A stretch of 64,000 nucleotides of DNA. Source: Streptomyces sp. Ru71. GTDB taxonomy: Bacteria > Actinomycetota > Actinomycetes > Streptomycetales > Streptomycetaceae. How positions within the stretch are numbered: position 1 is the first letter of the stretch; every line of letters starts with the position of its first letter. The notes under the pieces were generated by a model. It did not search any database and had not been told where the DNA came from. It saw only the letters and a list, made by a program, of their open reading frames with translations. The translations under genes were made by a program, and so were the position numbers. Below, piece after piece: positions 16,577 through 24,351 of the stretch. The stretch spans positions 47,508 to 111,507 of the forward strand of contig NZ_PQSS01000018.1 of the NCBI RefSeq assembly GCF_002920535.1, read 5' to 3'.

Positions 16577-16668
16577 TCCACTTTCGGGTGAAGGGACCGT
16601 AAACGGGACACCCGGCGGTGGCGCTGCCTACGATGATGCTCTCGACACCAGCCCACAGGAGGCACGCG

Positions 16669-17277
16669 ATGTCCGCAGCATCCGTCGAGCGGCCCCACGG
16701 CGACCGTCCGCTTATCGCGGAAGCGAACCGGATCATGGACCGCCTTCCGGGGTACCGCGTCGAGATCATCGGAGGGACGATCGTCGTGACCCCGCCCCCC
16801 GACGCCGCTCACGCACGCGCGCTGTCCCGGCTGAAGCGGCCGTTCGCCGCCGCCGGTCTCGATGGCGGGGAAACCGAGGTGCTTGAGGGAGTAGGGCTGT
16901 GGCTGCCCACCGGGGCCGAGGACTATGCGATTCCAGACCTGGTGGTCGTCGACGCGGACATCGACGACCACCTCGTCGAGAACAACTGCTACGACCCGGT
17001 CGCCTTCCGTCTGGTTCTGGAGGTTACCTCCAGCAACTATCAGAACGATCTTCGGACGAAAGTCGCCGCATACGCCCAGGCGAAGATCCCCGTCTACGTC
17101 ATCGTCAACCGCCAGCACCAACGTGTCCACGTCCTCACCGACCCCACCGGGAGCGAGTACAAGAACCACCGCCCCCACGCCCCCGGCGAGATCGTCAACC
17201 TCCCCGACTCCGTCGGTGCCAAGGTCACCCTCGACGTCGACGAGATCCTCAAGGCCGGTCAGCCCAAGGCCGGCTGA
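16669..17277 (+). CDS. Uma2-family (DUF820) putative nuclease-fold protein
   Basis: Protein of 202 residues with the restriction-endonuclease-like fold of the Uma2 family. The putative metal-site residues are in DYAIPDLVVVDAD (Asp), LVLEVTSSNYQNDL (Glu) and RTKVAAYAQAKIPVYVIVN (Lys). Biological role of the family is unclear despite the nuclease-like site. ATG 16669 has AGGAGG nine bases upstream. Its stop codon abuts the stop of the convergent binding-protein gene in the hexamer TGATCA at 17275-17280, so no terminator separates them. Codon choice is slightly less GC-biased than that of its neighbours. Confidence 0.85.
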   Translation: MSAASVERPHGDRPLIAEANRIMDRLPGYRVEIIGGTIVVTPPPDAAHARALSRLKRPFAAAGLDGGETEVLEGVGLWLPTGAEDYAIPDLVVVDADIDDHLVENNCYDPVAFRLVLEVTSSNYQNDLRTKVAAYAQAKIPVYVIVNRQHQRVHVLTDPTGSEYKNHRPHAPGEIVNLPDSVGAKVTLDVDEILKAGQPKAG

Positions 17278-18834
17278 TCAGATCCACGTCAGCTGCCACA
17301 GGCGGAACACTCCGTTGCCGTCGGACAGGTACTGGCCTCCGCCGACGTCGACGCTCGTGACCACGTACTCCTTGCTCTGCCACAGCGGGATCACCGGGAC
17401 GTCCTCGGCGATCCGGCCCTGGACGCCGCGGAAGTCCTGGGCGGAGCGCTTGCGGTCGGCGTACTGCTGCGAGGAGCGGATCAGGTCGTCGACCGCCTTG
17501 TCGCTGTAGCCGGTGTTCATCGTGGCGTCGGTGCCGACCAGCGGGCCCGAGAAGGTGTCCGGGTCTGGATAGTCGGCGACCCAGCCGACGGCGTACGCGT
17601 CGAGCTTGCCGGTCGCCCAGTGCTTCTGGAAGTCGGTCCACTCGTAACCCTTGACGTCGACCTTGAACAGGCCGCTCGCCTCCAGCTGCCGCTTGAGCTC
17701 CGCCGCCTCCTGCTCGGCGGCGCCGCTGCCGATGCCGAAGCCGTAGGTGAAGCGGACCGGCAGGTTCACACCGGCGTCGGTGAGCAGCTCCCGCGCCTTG
17801 GCGGTGTCCTGCTTGGGGTAGGTGTCGAAGAACGACGTGGTGTGGCCGAGGATGCCGGTCGGGATCAGCGAGTACAGCGGCTCGACCGTGCCCTCGTAGA
17901 CGTCGCCGGCGAGCTGCTCGCGGTTGACCAGCCAGGCGATGGCCCGGCGTACGCGGGCGTCGTGCAGCGGGGACCCGTCATGGGTGTTGAAGTACAGGTT
18001 GCGGGTCTCGGAGCTGTCGGCCTCGAACACGCGCTGGCCGGGGTCGCTGGCGTTCAGGCCGGCGAGGACGGCGGGCGGCAGCTGCCGGGTGGCGACGTCG
18101 ACTTGCTTGGCCTTCCAGGCGCCCTGCAGGGCCGTCGGGTCCTTGTAGTAGCGCAGCTCGATGGGTTTGCCGGTGCTCTTGACGGCGCCGTGGTAGCGGG
18201 AGTTGGGCTTCAGGACCGCCTTGCCGCCCTTGGTGTACGACGCCAGCGTGTACGGTCCGGTGCCGTCGGCGTCGGTGCCCTGGCGCAGGGCGTCGGCCGG
18301 GTAGCGCTCGGCGTCGACGATGGAGCCGGCGCCGGTGGCCACCTTGAACGGGAACGTGGCGTCCGGCGACGACAGGTGGAAGGTGACCCGCCTGCCCTGG
18401 GCGTCCACGGAGGCGAGCGTGGACAGCAGGGACGCCGGGCCGACATCGGAGTTGATCTTCCGGATGCGGTCGAAGGAGTACTTCACGTCCTGCGCGGTCA
18501 CCGCGCGGCCGCTCGGGAACGTCAGGTCGTCCCGCAGTTCGCAGCGGTAGGTGCGCAGGCTGCCCGCGACGAAGGAACAGCTCTTCGCCGCGTCCGGAAC
18601 GGGCTGGGTGCCGCCCGCCTCGAACGTGAGCAGCGACTGGAAGACGTTGCTGAACAGGGCCCAGGAACCGGCGTCGTACGCGCCGGCCGGGTCGAGCGAC
18701 GTGATGGTGTCCGTCGTACCGACCACGATGGCCTTGTTCCTGCCTGCGTCCGACGGCAGCAGCTGCCAGCCGGCCACTCCCACGGTGGCCAGGACCAGTA
18801 CGCCGACGGACATGCGCATGCGAAGCGATCGCAT
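17278..18834 (-). CDS. Family 5 (oligopeptide-type) ABC transporter substrate-binding protein
   Basis: Extracytoplasmic protein of 518 residues that would capture peptides or similar ligands for an ABC importer. It has an N-terminal hydrophobic segment (SVGVLVLATVGVAGWQLL) but no lipobox Cys, so it may stay anchored by an uncleaved signal. Typical SBP_bac_5 blocks follow: SLDPAGAYDAGSWALFSNVF, AVTAQDVKYSFDRI, NLYFNTHDGSPLHDARVRRA, AVGWVADYPDPDTFSGPLV. ATG 18834 has GGAGGG upstream. No permease or ATPase gene is nearby, so it is an orphan that shares an importer or acts as a sensor. Confidence 0.9.
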   Translation of the reverse strand: MRSLRMRMSVGVLVLATVGVAGWQLLPSDAGRNKAIVVGTTDTITSLDPAGAYDAGSWALFSNVFQSLLTFEAGGTQPVPDAAKSCSFVAGSLRTYRCELRDDLTFPSGRAVTAQDVKYSFDRIRKINSDVGPASLLSTLASVDAQGRRVTFHLSSPDATFPFKVATGAGSIVDAERYPADALRQGTDADGTGPYTLASYTKGGKAVLKPNSRYHGAVKSTGKPIELRYYKDPTALQGAWKAKQVDVATRQLPPAVLAGLNASDPGQRVFEADSSETRNLYFNTHDGSPLHDARVRRAIAWLVNREQLAGDVYEGTVEPLYSLIPTGILGHTTSFFDTYPKQDTAKARELLTDAGVNLPVRFTYGFGIGSGAAEQEAAELKRQLEASGLFKVDVKGYEWTDFQKHWATGKLDAYAVGWVADYPDPDTFSGPLVGTDATMNTGYSDKAVDDLIRSSQQYADRKRSAQDFRGVQGRIAEDVPVIPLWQSKEYVVTSVDVGGGQYLSDGNGVFRLWQLTWI

Positions 18835-18879
18835 GGTGGTGTAGCCCTCCCCAGGCCCGTCACGGGCCCCCTGTGCAGT

Positions 18880-18918
18880 GCCACTCCCCCAAGTGGCGGC
18901 CACTCCCCTATTAGTGGC
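18880..18918. promoter_or_regulatory. Two tandem inverted repeats upstream of the binding-protein gene
   Basis: GCCACT-N6-AGTGGC at 18880-18897 and GCCACT-N8-AGTGGC at 18899-18918 lie 46-84 bases upstream of the ATG at 18834. Each reads as a small dyad, and together they form a direct repeat. They could be operators or, for the gene ending at 18987, weak terminator hairpins. A TAATAG hexamer (minus strand) within the second is a possible -10 element. Confidence 0.5.
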
Positions 18919-18986
18919 GCGCGGCTTAATCAATCACAGGAGTTTCACGCAGGGGAAGGGGATTTGGTTGATTCGTGAAGGTTCTC

Positions 18987-20231
18987 TCAGGCCTGACGGG
19001 AGGCCAGTTCGACGACCGTGATGTCCGAGGGGGCGCCCACCCGGGTCGGCGGCCCCCAGGCGCCCGCGCCGCGGCTGACGTACAGCTGGGTGTCGCCGTA
19101 GCGCTCCAGGCCCGCGACGGTCGGGTTGGCGGCGGCCGCGAGGAGGTTGCCGGGCCAGAGCTGGCCGCCGTGGGTGTGACCGGAGAGCTGGAGGTCGACG
19201 CCGTGCCGGACGGCCTCGTGGATCTGCACCGGCTGGTGGGCGAGCAGCACGCACGCGCGTGCCGGGTCGCGGCCGTCGAGGGCGCGGGCGAAGTCCGGGC
19301 CGTGGCCCTCGCTCTCGCCCTGCACGTCGTTGACGCCGGCGAGGTCGAACCACGGCATCTCGGTGCGGGCGTTCTCCAGCGGGCGCAGGCCGAGCCGCCG
19401 GACCTCCTCGACCCACTGCTCGGCGCCGGAGAAGTACTCGTGGTTGCCGGTGACGAAGTACGCGCCGTGCCGGGCCGTCAGCCCGGCGAGCGGTGCGGCG
19501 GCCGGGCCGAGGTCCTTCACGCTGCCGTCGACGAGGTCGCCGACGACCGCGATCAGGTCGGGCTGGGTGGCGTTGATCGTGTCGACGACCTTCTGCGCGA
19601 AGTCCCGGCCGAGGATCGGGCCGAGGTGGATGTCGCTGACCACGGCGATGCGGTAACCGTGCGCGGCGCGCGGCAGTTTGGCGAGCGGCACCGTGACGCG
19701 TTTCACACGCGGGCCGCGCAGCACGCCGTAGGTGCCGTAGCCGACGGTGGTGACGGCCGCGGCGGCCGCCGCGCCGGCCACGAACCGGGAGACGACCAGA
19801 CGGCGGGAGGGTTCGACGGCGGGCGCGGGCGGGCGCGGCGGCTCCGCGGCCTTCGCGGGCCCGCCCGCGGGAACGGGTTCGTGCTGCGGTACGGCCGTCT
19901 CGGCGGGTCTGCGCCGCTGCCACAGTCGCAGGATCAGGGGCCGAAGCAGCTCGCCCGCCACGACGGCCAGCAGCAGGTAGATCGACAGCGCCAGCCACAA
20001 AAAGCCCGGCCAGGCCAGGACGCGCTGCAGCCAGAAGGGGGCGCCGGCACGTTCGGCGACGAGCGCGCCGACGGCCAGCGCCCAGCCGCCCGCGATCAGC
20101 GCCGCGCCCAGGCGGCGGGTGCGGCCGGGGCCCGCGGTCGTGTCGCGGAACAGGCGCCGCCACACGTACCAGTTGGCCGCCACGACGACGGCCAGGACCA
20201 GCAGTGCCACGAGCACGAAGACGATGACCAC
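18987..20231 (-). CDS. Membrane-anchored metallophosphoesterase
   Basis: Calcineurin-like phosphohydrolase of 414 residues. The N-terminus has several membrane helices (VIVFVLVALLVLAVVVAA; LGAALIAGGWALAVGALVA; FLWLALSIYLLLAVVAGELL), then a Pro/Ala linker and a further hydrophobic stretch before the catalytic domain. Metal-binding motifs are all present: VVSDIHLG, VVGDLVDG, TGNHEY, LLAHQP and SGHTHGGQ. Family members hydrolyse phosphodiester or phosphomonoester bonds; substrate is unknown. The start is GTG 20231. It is 29 bases downstream of a triple 22-base repeat and 87 bases from the small membrane gene upstream. Confidence 0.9.
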   Translation of the reverse strand: MVIVFVLVALLVLAVVVAANWYVWRRLFRDTTAGPGRTRRLGAALIAGGWALAVGALVAERAGAPFWLQRVLAWPGFLWLALSIYLLLAVVAGELLRPLILRLWQRRRPAETAVPQHEPVPAGGPAKAAEPPRPPAPAVEPSRRLVVSRFVAGAAAAAAVTTVGYGTYGVLRGPRVKRVTVPLAKLPRAAHGYRIAVVSDIHLGPILGRDFAQKVVDTINATQPDLIAVVGDLVDGSVKDLGPAAAPLAGLTARHGAYFVTGNHEYFSGAEQWVEEVRRLGLRPLENARTEMPWFDLAGVNDVQGESEGHGPDFARALDGRDPARACVLLAHQPVQIHEAVRHGVDLQLSGHTHGGQLWPGNLLAAAANPTVAGLERYGDTQLYVSRGAGAWGPPTRVGAPSDITVVELASRQA

Positions 20232-20262
20232 CGTGTGCTGTCCCCCGTCGACGGATGAATAC

Positions 20263-20331
20263 GGCCGGTTGCTCTACGAGGTGCGGCCGGTTGCTCTACG
20301 ACGTGCGGCCGGTCGCGCTATGACGTGCGGC
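20263..20331. repeat. Three tandem 22-base repeats spanning a gene's 3' end
   Basis: Units at 20263-20284, 20285-20306 and 20307-20328 start GGCCGGTTGCTCTACGA with small changes (the third reads GGCCGGTCGCGCTATGA). A GGC fragment of a further unit follows at 20329-20331. The third unit contains the TAG stop and last codons (Arg-Thr-Ser) of the minus-strand gene ending at 20318. The other copies repeat the same codons and stop downstream. Confidence 0.85.
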
Positions 20332-20557
20332 GCAGTGCGCGCAGTCCACGCAACCCGATGACCCCGATGGCCGTCCCCAATACGAAGGAAACGACCGCGA
20401 GCAGCAGGTGCACCCAGAAGTACGCCGTCGGACGGCCGTCGTCGAAGGCGAGCCCGCTGCCGTCCTTGACGAGATTTTTGACGAAAGTGACCCAGATGAC
20501 CCAGCTCCATACCCCGAAGGCGAGCAGGAACCAGGAGACCGGGCGGCTGAGCTTCAT
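20318..20557 (-). CDS. Small two-helix membrane protein
   Basis: Protein of 79 residues starting MKLSRPVSWFLLAFGVWSWV. One hydrophobic segment runs from about residue 6 to 26, then a polar loop (NLVKDGSGLAFDDGRPT), then a second helix (FWVHLLLAVVSFVLGTAIGVIGL) and an Arg-rich tail. The family, commonly named SCO4848-type membrane protein, is conserved in Streptomyces; function unknown. It lies head to head with the carboxypeptidase gene, 91 bases apart. ATG 20557 lacks a strong ribosome site. Confidence 0.8.
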   Translation of the reverse strand: MKLSRPVSWFLLAFGVWSWVIWVTFVKNLVKDGSGLAFDDGRPTAYFWVHLLLAVVSFVLGTAIGVIGLRGLRALRRTS

Positions 20558-20648
20558 GGAATCAGTATCTCCGCCGGGTGTCCGGTTCCGTGCCCGGGGT
20601 GGGGGGCGGGGCGGGACTTCCGCGGGTACGGGAGGTACTTTCTGCGTC

Positions 20649-21914
20649 GTGCCCGCACCCCGTAGGACCGGCAGCCGATCGCTGCTGGTCACCTCCGCGA
20701 CCCTGTTGTCCCTCGCGCTGACCGCGCCGGCGGCCCTCGCGGCCCCGACCCCCTCGACGAGTCCGTCGGCCACACCGCCGGCGTCCATGTCCACCGTGGG
20801 CGGGGCGCGGCTCGGCCGGCCGGGCACGCAGGTGAATCTGGCCGCCGGTGTGCCGGTGCTGCCCAAGGACGTCACCGCGCGGTCCTGGATCGTCGCCGAC
20901 GCCGAGAGCGGCCAGGTGCTCGCCGCGCACAACGCGCACTGGCGGCTGGCGCCGGCGAGCACGATGAAGATGCTGTTCGCGGACACCGTGCTGCCGAAGT
21001 TCCCCGCGTCCACGCAGCACAAGGTGGTGCCGGCCGATCTGGCGGGGGTGGGCTCCGGCTCCAGCATGGTCGGGATAAAGGAGAACGAGACCTACACGGT
21101 CCGCGACCTGTGGCTCGGGGTGTTCCTGCGGTCCGGGAACGACGCGGTGCATGTGCTGTCGTCGATGAACGGCGGCGTCGAGGCCACCGTGCGCGAGATG
21201 AACGAGCACGCCGAGGAGCTCCAGGCGCTCGACACCCATGTCATCACGCCGGACGGCTACGACGCCGGGGGGCAGGTGTCGTCGGCGTACGACCTGACGC
21301 TGTTCGCCCGTTCCGGGCTGCAGAAGAAGGACTTCCGTGAGTACTGCTCGACGGTGAAGGCGAAGTTCCCGGGAGAGACGAAGAAGGACAAGTCGGGCAA
21401 ACCTGTTCGTAATTCCTTCGAGATCCAGAACACCAACCGGCTGCTGAGCGGCACCGACGGCGACGTCCCGGTCTACCAGGGCATCGCGGGCGTGAAGAAC
21501 GGCAACACCACCAACGCGGGTGCCACCTTCACGGGCGTCGCCGAGCGGAACGGGCATGTGCTGCTCGTCACGGTGATGCACCCGGAGAAGAGCGAGCACA
21601 ACGAGGTCTACAAGGAGACCGCCCGGCTGTTCGACTGGGGCTTCCAGGCGGCCGGGAAGGTGCAGCCGGTGGGTGAGCTGGTGGCGCCGAAGAGCGTGAC
21701 CGCCACCGCCCAGGCGGGCGGGACGGCCTCCCCCCAGGGCGACGCCGCACCCTCCGGCGGCGTCGCGGGCGGCACGGCGGCGGCGAGCGCCTCGGCCTCG
21801 GGCGGTTCCAGCGGCATGGGCATCGCACTCGGTATCGCGGGCGGCGTGCTGGTGCTGCTGGGCGGCGGCGCCTTCCTGGTCAACCGCCGCTGGCCGGTGG
21901 GCCGCCGCCGCTGA
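20649..21914 (+). CDS. D-alanyl-D-alanine carboxypeptidase (class C low-molecular-weight PBP)
   Basis: Exported penicillin-binding protein that trims the terminal D-Ala from peptidoglycan stem peptides. 421 residues: signal peptide (LLVTSATLLSLALTAPAALA), Ser/Pro linker, serine peptidase S11 domain and a C-terminal helix (GIALGIAGGVLVLLGGGAFLV) with an Arg tail. Catalytic motifs: SXXK is ASTMK at Ser104, SXN is SGNDA. The third motif is KNGNT where canonical enzymes have KTG. The start is GTG 20649, with a GGGAGG about 14 bases upstream, a little far. It corresponds in context to SCO4847 (from memory). Confidence 0.92.
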   Translation: MPAPRRTGSRSLLVTSATLLSLALTAPAALAAPTPSTSPSATPPASMSTVGGARLGRPGTQVNLAAGVPVLPKDVTARSWIVADAESGQVLAAHNAHWRLAPASTMKMLFADTVLPKFPASTQHKVVPADLAGVGSGSSMVGIKENETYTVRDLWLGVFLRSGNDAVHVLSSMNGGVEATVREMNEHAEELQALDTHVITPDGYDAGGQVSSAYDLTLFARSGLQKKDFREYCSTVKAKFPGETKKDKSGKPVRNSFEIQNTNRLLSGTDGDVPVYQGIAGVKNGNTTNAGATFTGVAERNGHVLLVTVMHPEKSEHNEVYKETARLFDWGFQAAGKVQPVGELVAPKSVTATAQAGGTASPQGDAAPSGGVAGGTAAASASASGGSSGMGIALGIAGGVLVLLGGGAFLVNRRWPVGRRR

Positions 21915-21945
21915 CCCACGGCAGCGCCGCGTCGGCCCTCGTGGG

Positions 21946-22839
21946 TCAGGTCTCGGCCGGCGAGGCGGGGGGCGTGCCGACACCCTCCTCCTCCTTGCTC
22001 CCCGTCGCCGTCCACGCGGCGCAGTACAGCAGCAGTTTGCAGGTGAAGTTGATCCACAGCAGCAGCGCGACGGGGACGCCGAAGGCGCCGTACATGCTCT
22101 TCGCGGCGACGCCCTGGATGTAGCCGCTGAGCAGCAGCTTGAGCAGTTCGAAGCCGACCGCGCCGAGCAGGGCGGCGACGATCAGGCGGTGGCGGCGCGG
22201 CTCCACCCCGGGCAGCAGGGTCAGCACGTACAGCAGGAGCAGGAAGTCGGCGAGTACGGCGACGGCGAACGCGGCGACGCGCAGCAGGACGCTGCCCCAG
22301 CCGTGTTCGTCGAGTCCGGCCAGGCGCGAGATCCAGCCGACGGCGGCGGAGGCGACGGTGGACACGGCGAGCGTGACGAGCACCGCACCGCCGAAGCCCA
22401 GCAGGATGCCGCCGTCCTTCGCCTTGCCCAGCAGGGGGTTGTCCTGCGTGTCCGGCAGCTCCCACACCGCGCGCAGACAGTCCCGCATCTGGCCGACCCA
22501 GTTGATGCCGGTCAACATCAGCACCGTGCCGGCGATCATGCCGACGGTGCCGGCGTTGTCGATCAGGCCCTGGATGTCGAGCTGGTCCGAGATGCCGGGG
22601 ACCTGGTCGGCGATCTTGTCCTCCAGCGTCTTCTGCTGGTCCTGGCTGAGCGTGGCGGCGGCGATCGCGGCCGCGACGGTCAGCAGCGGGAAGAGCGAGA
22701 TGAAGCTGATGAACGTCATCGCGGCGGCCAGCCGCGTCCACTTCACCCGGTCCAGCCGTTCGTACGACCGCCATGCGTGCGTGATCATCAGCCGGGTCAC
22801 GAGCGGTCCGATGACGGGGAGTCGGGTGAGCCAGTCCAT
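21946..22839 (-). CDS. YihY/BrkB-family membrane protein
   Basis: Integral membrane protein of 297 residues with about six helices. Family hallmarks are KWTRLAAAMTFISFISLFPLL near the start, the second block MIAGTVLMLTGINWVGQM, and LLLWINFTCKLLLYCAAW near the end. Despite the old RNase BN label, the family is now regarded as putative transporters or envelope proteins of unknown function. ATG 22839 has a GGGGAGA ribosome site. It is convergent with the carboxypeptidase, the two genes ending 32 bases apart. Confidence 0.88.
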   Translation of the reverse strand: MDWLTRLPVIGPLVTRLMITHAWRSYERLDRVKWTRLAAAMTFISFISLFPLLTVAAAIAAATLSQDQQKTLEDKIADQVPGISDQLDIQGLIDNAGTVGMIAGTVLMLTGINWVGQMRDCLRAVWELPDTQDNPLLGKAKDGGILLGFGGAVLVTLAVSTVASAAVGWISRLAGLDEHGWGSVLLRVAAFAVAVLADFLLLLYVLTLLPGVEPRRHRLIVAALLGAVGFELLKLLLSGYIQGVAAKSMYGAFGVPVALLLWINFTCKLLLYCAAWTATGSKEEEGVGTPPASPAET

Positions 22840-22962
22840 GGTGGTGATCTCCCCTTGTCCCGGCCCCGCGATGCACGACCGCTGTCCCACTAATCACCCG
22901 TTCTGTGCAGAGTGGGGATGTTAGTAGACCAATGCCGTTTTTCGTGTCGATAGCGTCGTTTC

Positions 22963-24318
22963 ATGGCAATCGACACGGTGCCCGTCACCGGGTGGGGCCG
23001 CACCGCCCCGACCGCCGCCCGGCTGTTCCGCCCCCGCGACTACGCGGAGGCCGTCGCCGCCGTCCGGGACTGCGGGGTGCGCGGAGGCATCCCGCGCGGG
23101 CTGGGCCGGGCGTACGGGGACGCGGCGCAGAACGCCGGCGGTCACGTCCTGGACATGACGGGCCTGGACCGCGTCCATGTCGTCGACGCCGACGACGGGA
23201 CCGTGCTGTGCGACGCGGGCGTGTCCCTGCACCGGCTGATGGAGGTGCTGCTGCCGCTCGGCTGGTTCGTCCCGGTGGTGCCCGGCACCCGCCAGGTGAC
23301 GGTCGGCGGGGCGATCGGCGCCGACGTCCACGGCAGCGACCATCCGGTCGCCGGCACCTTCTCGCGGCACGTGCTGTCCTTCGAACTCCTCACCGCCGAC
23401 GGCTCCGTGCACACCGTCGCACGCGGCACCCCGCTGTTCGACGCGACCACCGGCGGCCTCGGCCTGACCGGGGTGATCCTCACGGCCACGCTCCGCCTCG
23501 ACCCGGTCGAGACGTCCCTGATGACCGTCGGCACCCGGCGCGCGCGTGACCTCGACGAGCTGATGTCCCACCTCGCCGACGCCGCCCGCCGGCACCGCCA
23601 CGCCACCGCCCGGATCGACCTGCTCGCCCGGGGCGCGGCCACCGGCCGGGGCGTCGTCACCCACGGCGACCCCGCGCCCCTGGACGCCCTGCGCGCCGGC
23701 ACCCGCGCGTGGCGCGAGCCGCTGGCCTTCCGCCCCCGCCGGCTGCCCGCGCCGCCCGCGCTGCTCCCCACGGGCCTCCTCGGCCGGACCGCCGCCGGCC
23801 TGGCCGACGAGGTCCGCCACCGCCGGGCGGCACGCGCGCGTACCGGCGAACTGCGCCCGATCGCCGCCTTCTTCCACCCCCTCGACGGGATGCCGCACTG
23901 GAACCGCGTCTACGGCCGAGGGGGCCTCGTGCACTACCAGTGCCTCGTCGGGCACGGCGAGGAGGACACCCTGCGCCGCGTCGTGCGCCGCCTCGCCGAC
24001 CACCGCTGCCCGTCCTTCCCGGCCGTCCTGAAGCGGTTCGGAGACGCCGGCCCCGGCTGGCTGTCCTTCCCCGCGCCCGGCTGGAGCCTCGCCCTGGACC
24101 TCCCGGCACGCCTGCCCGGCCTCGCCGCGCTCCTCGACGCGCTGGACGAGGAGGTCGCCGCGGCCGGCGGGCGCGTCTGCCTCGCCAAGGACTCCCGGCT
24201 GCGGTCCGACCTGCTCACCGCGATGTACCCCCGCCTGGCCGACTTCCGCCGGCTGCGGGCCGACCTCGATCCCCGGGGCGTGTTCGTGTCCGATCTGTCC
24301 CGCCGTCTCGCCCTCTAG
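22963..24318 (+). CDS. FAD-dependent DprE1-like oxidase
   Basis: Flavoprotein of 451 residues resembling mycobacterial DprE1, which oxidises decaprenylphosphoryl-ribose to the 2-keto form in arabinose-donor synthesis. The FAD-binding PCMH part has IPRGLGRAYGDAAQN, VPVVPGTRQVTVGGAIGAD and VHGSDHPVAGTFSRHV. The C-terminal part has VLKRFGDAG, WLSFPAPGWSLALD and CLAKDSRLRSDLLTAMYP, where the AKDSR lysine matches the DprE1 substrate-binding Lys. It lies directly upstream of a DprE2-like dehydrogenase, as in mycobacteria. Streptomyces make no arabinogalactan, so the true prenyl-pentose product is uncertain. Confidence 0.86.
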   Translation: MAIDTVPVTGWGRTAPTAARLFRPRDYAEAVAAVRDCGVRGGIPRGLGRAYGDAAQNAGGHVLDMTGLDRVHVVDADDGTVLCDAGVSLHRLMEVLLPLGWFVPVVPGTRQVTVGGAIGADVHGSDHPVAGTFSRHVLSFELLTADGSVHTVARGTPLFDATTGGLGLTGVILTATLRLDPVETSLMTVGTRRARDLDELMSHLADAARRHRHATARIDLLARGAATGRGVVTHGDPAPLDALRAGTRAWREPLAFRPRRLPAPPALLPTGLLGRTAAGLADEVRHRRAARARTGELRPIAAFFHPLDGMPHWNRVYGRGGLVHYQCLVGHGEEDTLRRVVRRLADHRCPSFPAVLKRFGDAGPGWLSFPAPGWSLALDLPARLPGLAALLDALDEEVAAAGGRVCLAKDSRLRSDLLTAMYPRLADFRRLRADLDPRGVFVSDLSRRLAL

Positions 24319-24351
24319 GAGCCACCCATGCCCGCCAGGAGCCACCCGTGA
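24317..24351 (+). promoter_or_regulatory. Duplicated translation-initiation region with a 7-codon mini-cistron
   Basis: AGGAGCCACCC occurs at 24317-24327 and again at 24337-24347. The first copy is followed by ATG 24328, the second by GTG 24348. The ATG opens a seven-codon frame (MPARSHP) whose TGA (24349-24351) overlaps the GTG of the downstream dehydrogenase, while the 20-base offset puts them in different frames. The first ribosome site overlaps the stop of the DprE1-like gene, so the mini-frame may bridge coupling. Confidence 0.65.
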
